DNA from: Nematopogon swammerdamellus
Lineage: Eukaryota; Arthropoda; Insecta; Lepidoptera; Adelidae
NCBI GenBank assembly: GCA_946902875.1
Contig: OX336340.1
Span: 7,399,739-7,463,738 of the forward strand
Direction of reading: 5' to 3'
Length of the DNA stretch: 64,000 bases
Made by a program: the position numbers and the translations under genes. Positions 56,501 through 60,672 of this stretch are shown here, piece after piece (the stretch's first letter is position 1; each line of letters opens with the position of its first letter). Under the pieces are notes generated by a model. That model worked only from the letters and a program-made list of their open reading frames with translations. It did not search any database and was not told the DNA's origin.

Positions 56501-59469
56501 TGACGAGGGCTCGACGCGAGCCGATAGTGCGCTGTAAGAGAGCGAAATTGATCTCATGTCAGTCAGTCAGTCAGCGTGTAAGCGTCCACTGCTGGACATA
56601 CGCCTCTCCAATTTTCCTCCAGTCCTCCCGGCCTTCAGCGATACGGAACCACTGCTTTCCGCCGACGTACTTGATGTCGTCGTCCCACCACAGGAAAACG
56701 GAGTGTGGGAAGACCACCCGCCGGTGGTCTTCCCACACTCCGTTTTCCTGTCCAAAATTGATCTCATGCTCGAGTGAAACATTCACCTACTTGCAATGGG
56801 CCCGGATGTGTTCGTCGCCTGCTATCATTTCGTCACAATGTGTATTTTGGTGTTATAGGTGAAAAAAAAAATGCTTCCATATCAATTAGATAAGCTTCAT
56901 TACCTACGAGCCCTATCTTTCAAAGTTGATTAAACCTTACCGTAGAGCTACAGATAATGCCTGCCTACTTGTGTGTACTAAAAAAAAAAAACTTAACCAT
57001 AGACCCGCTGACCTAGGTTTTGTTTGTTCCATTAGAATATTAATTCCTTATTACCAGTAAGTAATATAAATACACAAAAAGAAACCTACAAGAAACAAAG
57101 AGGGGCAATAAGCACATAAAAATCGATCAAGTGCGAGTTTTACTCGTGCACGGAGGTTTCCCTAGATATCTATACCATACCTGTCAAAAAACCATCTTCT
57201 TCTTGATGGGCATTTTCCGCATGTAGGTCGCTCTTCTTGGGCCCGTTGTGCGTATCATAAAAAAAAACATATACGTGTTTATGTTGTCTATTTGCAAATG
57301 TAAAGTACCTGACATAAAGGGATAAGGACATAGTAAGTACATGAGAAAAAATAAATGATGTGATGACGAACCATACTGAATATGCAAATGTCTCAATGAA
57401 ATATTGTTAATGTTGTGTGTTCTTTATGGCGAAATTAAAATCTGAATCCTGTGGCGCCGCGGATACAGCACACGCTGTATCCCGACAATCGGGGTAAGCA
57501 GAGTAATTGGTGTTGTGCTGCAAGTACTCTTGTAAATTAGAGCCACCACGTTTAGCGAAGTATTCGGACAAGATAAACTATCGAGTAGCAAGTAAGGCAC
57601 AAAGACCCACCTGTTGCATGACTCAGTGAAAGGACCGTTCCAAGGTGAGAGGTGGCTAGCCTGTCGCCCTTTAGCACGGCATCTTGCCTTCTCCCTTAGT
57701 CGCCTTTTACGACATGCACGGGGAGAGATGCAGTGGGGCTATTCTTTTTAAGTACCGGCCCCACACGGTACGGTACTGTATGGTAAATATTCAAAATCAA
57801 AATCACTTTGTACCGTGTGGGGTCGGTACTTAAAAAGAATAGCCCCACTGCATCTCTCCCCGTCGCATGTCGTAAAAGTCGACTAAGGGATAAGAAAATT
57901 CGTCAGCCTCGATAGCTCAGTGGCGCGGTTGGTTAGTCAACTGTTATTAAGCAACGCTGAGCGCGGTCAGTGATTGGATGGGTGACCGCTCGACCGTTGG
58001 AGGCTGACCGTGGTTCGGATTCCACGTTAAACTGTAGGTCCCTTCCCTTCTTACCTTACTAGGTGGTAGGGTTTATCCCGGCCGGGTTGGTACCACCGCA
58101 CTGAACGAAACGTCGGTCGAAACGGCTATGTAAATAGTTCGTGTTTTCCGTCCAGTTTAGTGTAGCCGACATGAAATGAAGGGAAGCACTGACATGGCAC
58201 CTAGTTCACCCTGTGTTATGGGCTGACATCACGGATGTTGTAGGTGATGTAGCCAACCGTGTCAGGTTCCATAAACAAAAAAAAAAAAAAAAACTTCCAT
58301 CCATACCAATAATTTTTTTTTATAGAAATTTTAATTCTTCGCTATTATGAATGCAAGAAAGTTAAAATGTTATATTTTTAAATACATATTTTAATTAAAT
58401 ATTTTATTAGGTAATGTGGTCATGAATGCACACTAAAATAATACCTACACTAAACCAAGAAATACAATTTCAGTGCACAAGGTCAGCATATCCGGAGAAT
58501 TGGTACATGTTGCCATTAGGAACAATAAACACTTACGTTTTAATGTTCCTTAGTTCCATATTATAACCATATCAATAATCTGCCTCGATAGCCACACTTC
58601 CCATAGAGGTAATCACTGTACTTCATAGTTACTTCTATTAATGTCCTACCAGTAGTACTCCTAAATTAGGAAGAGTTGATTGAAACACAAAGGAAAGGGA
58701 CGTTTCAAAACTTACATGGCTCTTACTAATGAATACATAAATACTTAGTGAGGTCTTCGATATCCAACCAAAGGTCATTACTGTAAGATTACACATACAT
58801 GTGATATTTGTCTTTATGTCTACTGTTGTAAAGTTGAGTTCAGCAATATCTTTTTTAATTATGCTAATAATTAAAAAAATATTGCATTGCAAATCAACAA
58901 TGCCCTGCAAACAAAACATAGATCTCGCCATAGATTGTATTCTTTTATCGCATTTGCTGGCTCCTCTTTGCAGGTCTTCGAACCGGATTGTAAAGAAAAC
59001 TTATTGACCAGTTTAAGACTAGTGCACTACCATTATAAATCTGAAATTTAAACAACAACAGCAAGTTGTAATCGTTTTTGGCATGGAAGCAGAAATTTAT
59101 TTTTGGTAAAATTTCAACATGAATTTAATGACCTCTTTCTTACAAATAAATATCATGTTTGTCTTGTTAATTACAAAATATTTCTTGAAAATTTAAATTA
59201 GTAATTAGAAAATACATGTAAAATAAAATATATTTCAATGTTATTTTACACAAAACTATAACGAATAAATAAAGTAAACATGGTGTCCCTCAGGATGCTC
59301 CCTGGCGCAGGACGACCAGTCTCTCGCCAGCAAGGCCAAGGAGCAGTTGGACGCGCTGAACGCGAGCGGTGACGTCAACCGGACCCTCGAACAGGGGCAG
59401 GCGCTGTTCAGGAAGAAGTGCCAGGAGAACGCGAAGGAGGGCGGCGAGGAGGCCTACAACAAAACGCAG
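29510..59469 (+). CDS. Secreted 27 kDa hemolymph-glycoprotein-like (DUF1397) gene, first two exons; continues beyond window
   Basis: Exon 29510-29564 encodes MEARTTLISACMLTLLVLG up to a strong GTGAGT donor. Exon 59294-59469 (acceptor CCCTCAG) continues in phase with CSLAQDDQSLASKAKE, LNASGDVNRTLEQGQALFRK and KCQENAKEGGEEAYNKTQ. Together they give 77 residues: a signal peptide ending near LAQ, then an acidic/lysine-rich helix with three N-glycosylation sequons (NAS, NRT, NKT) and a LEQGQ.LF..KC.EN motif. That motif resembles the N-terminus of lepidopteran 27 kDa hemolymph glycoproteins. Those are secreted fat-body/hemolymph proteins of unclear biochemical role. The intron between them is 29,729 bp and is filled by nested transposons. 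No other plus-strand exon with matching phase was found in it. The pairing of the two exons is inferred from signal peptide and phase. Exon 2 ends in phase 0 at GTTAGA, and the rest must lie after 64000. Confidence 0.72.
30111..30155 (-). ncRNA. Hammerhead-ribozyme-like motif
   Basis: Minus strand: CTGACGA, hairpin GGGCTT-GATGC-GAGCC, then GAAAC and ATA. This is the order of the hammerhead core (CUGANGA, stem II, GAAA, NUH). Stem I pairing is not evident. Related motifs are at 55797 and 56495. Confidence 0.45.
30509..31565 (-). mobile_element. Penelope-like element, left (minus) arm of a palindrome
   Basis: This is the 3' half of a PLE: the end of the reverse-transcriptase linker, a GIY-YIG-type endonuclease, and a 3' UTR. 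It ends in an (A/T)-rich terminus at 30509-30560. The whole arm is repeated inverted in 31576-31971, 38013-38419 and 54333-54578, which together make a right arm of ~1.05 kb. The arms differ by a few substitutions. The arm is 5'-truncated (no RT core). A 12-mer ACAAACTATTTA at 30437-30448 and 54579-54590 may be the target duplication of the palindrome. Confidence 0.82.
30777..31565 (-). pseudogene. PLE endonuclease (GIY-YIG) coding remnant
   Basis: The minus-strand frame reads CNHPHTLTQYQDKIYNALKE upstream of an in-frame stop at 31389-31391. It then continues HLPILNNNTDTKGLIPTTPP, CNHPRCKTCPLI, NCVYLLECKHCPSYYIGET and LRTHETSYIWILGS. VYLLEC...YYIGET is the GIY-YIG core, and CNHPRCKTC is the Cys/His linker typical of Penelope-like retroelements. 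The stop lies where the right arm has a Tyr codon. Confidence 0.85.
31576..31971 (+). mobile_element. PLE right arm, segment 1
   Basis: Inverted copy of 31165-31560, separated from it by a ~14-base spacer. It reads in frame without the stop seen in the left arm (RFITTYFHGAHKL). It is cut at CCTCGATGCAAAACATG by the LOA-type insertion; the sequence resumes at 38013. Confidence 0.85.
32080..35706 (-). pseudogene. ORF2: AP endonuclease, reverse transcriptase, RNase H; one in-frame stop
   Basis: It starts at ATG 35706, overlapping the ORF1-frame stop as TAATG. The endonuclease covers ~residues 1-230 (INLQHS, LIQEPW, VDSNAHH, SDHRWI). RT blocks include FIDIEGAFDKTTFES, GCPQGGVLSPLLWNLV and GYADDLTVL. 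RNase H blocks include IYTDGSKTGSG, AECIGIIEA, LSDSASVLQAL and WIRGHSGSYGNDAADELAK. A C-terminal Cys/His segment (TGHCPLNRHL, SPLCRGC, HVLLEC) ends in LGWLE. A single nonsense codon (TAA, plus positions 34342-34344) separates endonuclease from RT; otherwise the frame is open for 1,208 codons. So it was active recently and is now probably unable to make a full protein. Confidence 0.9.
35706..37093 (-). pseudogene. ORF1 (gag-like) with a 14-bp tandem duplication frameshift
   Basis: The 397-residue frame begins MDLFGKTGKQSPANK. It is followed by a Pro/Gly/Gln-rich, basic middle and a conserved C-terminal domain (YADACMRNLCMAIV, FLADGMLKVWCENAKTVDWL, YLPPMWEGCRLLVKR) similar to gag-like DUF4780 domains. 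At about 35900-35930 the motif ACAAGACCCACTGT is repeated in tandem. This shifts the frame to an early stop; the next frame continues open to 35706 and ends at the TAATG junction with ORF2. No CCHC knuckle is visible. Confidence 0.75.
37943..38056. repeat. Anomalous 5' junction: extra target copy plus 44-bp inverted target copy
   Basis: After the second GATGCAAAACATG (37943-37955) comes 37956-37999, an exact inverse of the downstream PLE sequence 38013-38056. A third GATGCAAAACATG (38000-38012) follows and then the PLE resumes. An ordinary insertion would have only two copies and no inverted piece. Confidence 0.9.
38013..38419 (+). mobile_element. PLE right arm, segment 2 (GIY-YIG coding end)
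   Basis: Plus-strand continuation of 31576-31971: reads the CPLINTASIIQLTNAHH, NCVYLLECKHCPSYYIGET and HETSYIWILGS blocks to the stop at 38398-38400, then 3' UTR. Interrupted at CACCAG (38419) by the BEL/Pao insertion. Confidence 0.85.
38420..38835 (-). repeat. BEL 3' LTR
   Basis: On the minus strand it starts TGTTCAG and ends CGCACA (TG...CA). Matches 53912-54327 base for base by eye, including the A-run. Confidence 0.92.
38836..38846 (-). promoter_or_regulatory. Polypurine tract of BEL element
   Basis: GGTGGGCGGAA immediately precedes the 3' LTR on the minus strand; this is where plus-strand DNA synthesis starts in LTR elements. Confidence 0.6.
38989..44148 (-). CDS. BEL/Pao gag-pol polyprotein, 1719 aa, uninterrupted
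   Basis: A gag-like DUF1759 region is at ~125-220 (LKPFNGQLENWLPF, EGKPLDLIKG). Zinc knuckles are at ~338-400 (CVICSESHNIWTC, CINCLSSTHTVKNC). The A17-type protease has DSAS at ~459. RT at ~700-900 has VFDGSAK and YIDD at ~873. It is followed by a Pao-type RNase H region (FCDASERGYCAV, LELCAALL). An HHCC integrase zinc site and catalytic core follow (DYAGPF, SDRGTNFVG, FSGLAEAGIKSVK for D, D, E) at ~1380-1560. A DUF5641 C-terminus is at ~1610-1712. Length and order are those of a complete BEL polyprotein. Start: ATG 44148, with a second in-frame ATG at 44136. No stop or frameshift, so it may be competent apart from the disrupted leader. Confidence 0.93.
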   Translation of the reverse strand: MKKKMGNPEQGKAQPQSGDSANMFRVARDYALLRLEHLLSLSSGDSLSFEIATNSLPDIESSFHAAQIQVLSSTEDINRKHELQVTIKFEQFLIQVKRHLNSITTAKSVTKTTLTAAPAPTSIIKLPRITLKPFNGQLENWLPFIELFNSLIHCKQELCDVEKLHYLISSLEGKPLDLIKGFPITSASYKDAYDTLYRHYNRTRHLAATVYEKLLSCDSAKLSNASELQRLDNTFVENLAILDKFQLPDKNFMLVHLFWSKLDRMTRELFELEHQSDETPKFENLQAFVRKRFQALSFANPSSSTPTNTTKKVVEKTASATPSNTHKKSCFVSTGPTCVICSESHNIWTCPKFLERDPKSRYNLVKEKNLCINCLSSTHTVKNCRSKSRCSKCNFSHNTTLHFPRTTSESQTSSSETSSHPPVTLACHNLQSPSHVLLSTAQVEVKDRIGNFVKIRVLVDSASETNFLSESCRVRLGLDIVKNRRSVDGIGRSTAAVLGHLSCTIRPVASAHSDQIIFDAHVLPVICHDMPTTQIEASKWEHIQSIKLADPDFATPGPIDGLLGADIFSSSLRPGIIRGDASQPNAMNTIFGWVLLGGVRSDTPSSSLSAHPVTLHASLDQSLKRFWEIENIPFPKSESLAPEDAMCEKSFIENYSCNEEGRYIVPLPFRNPDLKPTFSGSRVLALKRLFSLEKRLDKDPALRKNYVDFIDDYAASHHLEEVSPSQIDAGNFFYIPHHGILKPESTSTPLRVVFDGSAKDILGVSLNSSLLVGQKLQTNIFNLLLRFRWHSVVFTADIKQMYRQILVAPEHTDYQRILWRTTPSEPVKDYRLLTVTYGVTSAPFQALRAVAQLARDGRAQYPAAASILERDLYIDDVVSGSRNLDEALKLKSELNGLFASAGFHLRKWSSNVKDFFTDVETSDLYSKDFHSFDDVDFSLKILGLQWQPNMDYFTFKVSIQERPCTKRTILSEVAKVFDPLGILAPTTFLAKYLLQLLWTAGVSWDDAPPSSIVHQWERYLSELPSLSSLSLPRRIVSDIEGFQLHGFCDASERGYCAVVYFRVKNDQGEYAVRLVCAKSKVSPLKSITIPRLELCAALLLSDLIQAVVTALEPLCRIENINAWSDSSVALTWIKSYPSKWKTFISNRVSHIQDQVPPQCWRHVRSCDNPADCGSRGLLPEALLHHHLWWSGPSWLQQSEETWPTSNSDLASDFVDAVECEQKICTLLSSMNVDFIQHLLNKFSSLRTLVNVLAYCFRFVHNASHADSKLIGPLSLHERDNALTFLLKHTQELSFATEIIAISKSQLNSLPKMFRKLSLFLDEAGLLRVGGRLTRANIHYDSKHPVLLPRQHRLTFLIIQEYHERHCHPGLQTLHHLLCQNYWILSPKRAIRSVISLFHKCFRANPKLAPPPLMGDLPAYRINQLKSFSSSSVDYAGPFTISLGRYRGAKSYKAYVCLFVCTATKAVHIELASELTTDAFLAALRRLVARRGRVSLLISDRGTNFVGASNTLKTIMAQAAEQQDIKFKFNPPGSPHFSGLAEAGIKSVKTHLARVIGTQRLTFEEMYTVLTQIESVLNSRPLTPVSSGPTDLSALTPGHFLTLEPLSSVPAPDVSTCNINRLDRWSLLQRMHQDLWKRFHVEYLHSLQQRMKWGKHHPNLQVGTMVLIADELSPPLRWRVGRIQQLHPGSDGISRVVTVRTASGQMQRPVVKLCPLPLQD
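44346..44430. repeat. piggyBac left end: TTAA, terminal sequence and two 20-bp palindromes
   Basis: TTAA (44346-44349) is followed by CCTTTTGCCAATGG, then the perfect palindrome AGCGGCCGATATCGGCCGCT at 44364-44383 and again at 44409-44428. Each palindrome sits in a longer direct repeat starting AATGG. The arrangement suggests terminal and subterminal transposase-binding repeats. Confidence 0.75.
45130..45700 (+). repeat. Tandem duplication rich in GGGTTCCGTAC, upstream of transposase gene
   Basis: The unit from AATGTGTTGGTGAACTAGAT to GTGTAATTAGGGTTCCGTAC, ~190 bp, occurs at about 45153-45325 and 45347-45520. A diverged third partial copy runs to ~45700. It lies within the putative first intron / 5' region of the transposase gene. 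Confidence 0.8.
45787..50275 (+). CDS. piggyBac transposase, 1018 aa, five exons, apparently intact
   Basis: Exons: 45787-45930, 46233-46295, 46673-46789, 47163-47360, 47741-50275 (TAA 50273). All introns are GT-AG and phase 0. The N-terminus is acidic, followed by alternating EEEE/AAGEQ blocks. Next comes a long RG-repeat and AAEP-repeat region (~245-440), then the transposase core: ILMLFAFYMLLGLVGYP, SIDESLTLWKG (D~643), WMDNWFNS (D~726) and SMGGVDKKDQM (D~828), the conserved DDD. The C-terminal Cys-rich finger is CVHCLEQC...CILCQVPLC..PCF.MYHT (~970-1008). Known role: cut-and-paste DNA transposition at TTAA. An alternative start is the 8-base exon 44670-44677 (ATGAACCG, donor GTAAGT) spliced to 45795. 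It gives the same frame and length with MNRW instead of MFSW, and reads more like a typical piggyBac start. Confidence 0.9.
46233..47740 (+). repeat. Three tandem exon-intron units (~490 bp) in the piggyBac gene
   Basis: Each unit has an acidic exon ending AAGEQQAGA(A)Q, a donor GTACACATACA, a 21-27-base C-run, and a shared intron with part of a minus-oriented SINE (GTGAACTAGTTGCCATGTCA, GAGCTATTTACAAAGCCGTG). It closes with an identical acceptor TTTCACTTTTAG. Introns 46296-46672, 46790-47162 and 47361-47740 are nearly identical, so the amplification is recent. Confidence 0.92.
47940..48530 (+). repeat. Minisatellite encoding AAEPAVV and RGRG repeats
   Basis: GCCGCCGAACCCGCCGTCGT and GGCCGTGGCCGGGGCC type units repeat irregularly in frame within the last transposase exon. 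They encode (A/H)AEP-A-V-V repeats alternating with four RG-rich blocks. GC content is far above the flanks. Confidence 0.9.
50305..50365 (+). mobile_element. 3' end of a dispersed non-LTR family
   Basis: GGAGAGGCGTATGTCCAGCA followed by GTGGACGCATGCACG. The same word recurs at 51215, 52401 and 62475, and inverted at 46065 and 56575. Confidence 0.5.
50495..51192. repeat. Two related hairpin MITEs
   Basis: 50500-50597: AAGCTAGAATCAGATG paired with CATCTGATTCTAGCTT. 51075-51190: GTCTGGAATCAGGTGGTTCG paired with GTGAACCGTCTGATTCCAGC. The shared terminal word GAATCAGANGGTTCAC shows one family. Confidence 0.6.
50752..50757 (+). terminator. Polyadenylation signal for the piggyBac transcript
   Basis: CAATAAAGAG about 480 bases after the transposase stop, followed by (TTCTA)n. 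First canonical AATAAA downstream. Confidence 0.45.
51210..51290 (+). mobile_element. Non-LTR 3' end fragment
   Basis: GGAGAGGCCTATATCCAGCA GTGGACC...GGTGATGGGTT, the common lepidopteran non-LTR tail. Confidence 0.45.
51888..52363 (+). repeat. 119-bp tandem repeat, four copies
   Basis: Starts at 51888, 52007, 52126 and 52245; each unit begins ACGATATCTTGTCCTTATCC. Copies differ by only a few bases. The unit contains the dispersed TTTACGACATGCACGGGGAG repeat, also found at 18500, 53640, 57700 and 57860. Apparent open frames across it are by-products of the periodicity. Confidence 0.93.
52472..52492 (+). promoter_or_regulatory. Two TATCGATA (DRE-like) motifs
   Basis: TATCGATA at 52472-52479 and 52485-52492, 13 bp apart. 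In insects this octamer binds DREF and marks housekeeping promoters. It is followed by a GC-rich segment and then an AT-rich leader-like stretch up to the exon candidate at 52979. Confidence 0.5.
52979..53009 (+). CDS. Candidate orphan first coding exon (10 codons) inside piggyBac insertion
   Basis: ATG at 52979 reads MTRGLLIHKK, ends at AAAG|GTATGA (a usable donor), then runs toward the assembly gap. A short upstream frame (ATG 52904) precedes it. I do not recognise a family; ten codons are too few. With the DRE pair upstream it could be a captured host promoter and first exon. Confidence 0.25.
53143..53342. other. Assembly gap (200 N)
   Basis: A run of N of exactly 200 bases, probably a placeholder length. 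It lies exactly where the right end of the piggyBac-type insertion should be. Confidence 1.
53625..53700 (-). repeat. Copy of the dispersed CCTTAGTCGCCTTTTACGAC repeat
   Basis: TTTTACGACATGCACGGGGA and GATGCAGTGGGGCTATTCTT, ending near GACCCCACACAG. Same family as the head of the SINE at 18457. Confidence 0.6.
53715..53870. repeat. ACGAGAAA-rich tandem stretch in BEL leader
   Basis: The phrase ACGAGAAACGAGAAAA.TGTACTATA..TATTGCAAATATATA repeats about three times. It lies just inside the 5' LTR. Confidence 0.6.
53891..53905 (-). promoter_or_regulatory. Candidate primer-binding site of BEL element
   Basis: On the minus strand TGGCCCTTCGATCCG begins 6 bases after the 5' LTR. TGG is the complement of a tRNA CCA end. 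I cannot name the tRNA. Confidence 0.45.
53912..54327 (-). repeat. BEL 5' LTR
   Basis: 416 bp, reading identical to 38420-38835. Flanked on the outside by ACCAG and then by PLE 3' UTR. Confidence 0.92.
54333..54578 (+). mobile_element. PLE right arm, segment 3 (3' UTR and terminus)
   Basis: Continues 38419 after removal of the BEL element (ACATCACCAG|TATACCTTTCACATC). It is the inverse of 30509-30750, including GACGCCACCGACATCGGGGC and the TTATTATTATTAATAAAATA end. Confidence 0.85.
54591..55740. other. Intronic stretch, nothing recognised
   Basis: AT-rich part of the giant intron. I find no reading frame or repeat boundary that I can defend. Confidence 0.4.
55797..55836 (+). ncRNA. Hammerhead-ribozyme-like motif
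   Basis: Order: GCTA (stem I), CTGTTGA (core CUGANGA with one change), GGGCTT-GACGC-AAGCC (stem II), GAAAC, GTC (cleavage-type triplet), TAGC (pairs with GCTA). Minimal stem III, as known for hammerheads of Penelope-like retroelements. The core substitution (A to T at the fourth base) may impair activity. Confidence 0.5.
56495..56528 (+). ncRNA. Hammerhead-ribozyme-like motif, damaged
   Basis: ACTA (stem I), perfect core CTGACGA, stem II GGCTC-GACGC-GAGCC, then GA and TAGT (pairs with ACTA). The AA-plus-triplet part is deleted relative to the copy at 55797, so it should not cleave. Confidence 0.45.
56567..56762 (-). mobile_element. Non-LTR 3' end relic with terminal palindrome
   Basis: The minus strand reads WWDDDIKYVGGKQWFRIAEG, REDWRKIGEAYVQQWT and a stop, followed by the dispersed tail. 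At 56691-56750 a 28-bp arm (CAGGAAAACGGAGTGTGGGA...) is mirrored exactly around a 4-base loop. Confidence 0.65.
57693..57889. repeat. ~80-bp-arm inverted repeat at SINE head
   Basis: 57693-57771 (CCCTTAGTCGCCTTTTACGA ... CACGGTAC) is the inverse of 57810-57889 (GTACCGTG ... GACTAAGGG) with few mismatches. The loop is ~38 bp. Confidence 0.85.
57808..58282 (+). mobile_element. tRNA-derived SINE, nearly complete
   Basis: Same composite as 18457-18935, including the repeat-derived head, A box (ATAGCTCAGTGGCGCGG), B box (GGTTCGGATTCC) and A-tail at 58270-58292. Few substitutions between the two. Confidence 0.85.
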
Positions 59470-59546
59470 GTTAGAGCTACTTATACTACCTACCATCATT
59501 CATCAACACGCACGCGCTGTCCATACACGAAAAAAAAATCCCTTAA

Positions 59547-60303
59547 GGGGGGTACTAGGCAAAACATCACATGATATTATCCTCACTATAGCCATATTTC
59601 AATAGATATAACTATAATTTATTTGCTTATAGTTAGGTAAAGATTCAAGGTATAATGTGTGATAGATTATTGTAATATAATCTTGTAAATTCTCTGAAAA
59701 ATAAGTGGGTGAAAAGTGGTAAAAACGTTCGAAAATGCATTTGCTAGATTCGTTACAAATACGTCCATACAAAAAACGCTCGCGCACGGCAATGGCCCAA
59801 AATTTTGAATGTTCAAAGATAGTTCAGTGAAAAACCATTTATTCTGTAAGCGTTTGAATTTATTTAGATGATTCTTAGTCATATTGACTCTAAGCTCAAT
59901 GAAGCATTTTTCGTATTAGATGCATTTGTAAAAAATGGCGAGGGAAATATATAAATAGCAAAGGCATTTTTGAACGATTTAACCACTTTTCAAGCACATA
60001 TTTTTAAGGGCATTTATCAGATTAAATTAAAAATAATGTATTCACATTATACCTTGAATCTTTACCTAACTATAGGCATATAGGTTATATTTAAATCACT
60101 TAAGCGCCGAAATATTTAAGAAATGTAAAATAATGTACAAACAAAATAATACAACACCACATAGTGGTTGAAAAAACGCGAGAGTGTTTTTAATATTTAT
60201 TATAATATATATATATGTATAAACTTTCATTTAAATCACTTGAAATATATATGATATGGGTATGGTTAGAGAAATACGAAGTGCTTTTGCCTAGTACCCC
60301 CCC
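59547..60303. mobile_element. 757-bp piggyBac-type MITE with TTAA duplication
   Basis: TTAA (59543-59546) GGGGGGTACTAGGCAAAA ... TTTTGCCTAGTACCCCCCC TTAA (60304-60307). A subterminal inverted pair (TTATAGTTAGGTAAAGATTC / GAATCTTTACCTAACTATA) lies at 59628-59660 and 60043-60076. No coding frame. It begins 78 bp after the exon-2 donor of the hemolymph-protein-like gene. Confidence 0.88.
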
Positions 60304-60635
60304 TTAAACGAAAACAAATTGCCATGTTCTAAGAAAATATTTATTCGGATATACGGTATGCAAATATTTCCTTGGCCTAGATAATAATAATTTTTTTTTT
60401 ATCTTTGTTCAAGAGAACATTTATTATATTTGAGAATTGGATGAACCATTATTTAAGTATGTACCTACTGTATTTAATAATGTCACATTTTTTATTCAAA
60501 TTTATATTGCTCTCTATTTAAATTTTAGTATCTTAACTTGGCCTGTACATACATACAAACATTCTAGTCTAAACAGATTACCCTCCTTTTCGCTTCGCCA
60601 TAGTCGGGTAAAAAAGGGCAAAATGTGTGTTTATC

Positions 60636-60672
60636 ACACAGACTAGGGGGCTTATTTTTCCCTAGTCTGTGG
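60636..60672. repeat. Short hairpin
   Basis: CACAGACTAGGG and CCCTAGTCTGTG around a ~12-base loop. Function unknown. Confidence 0.5.
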
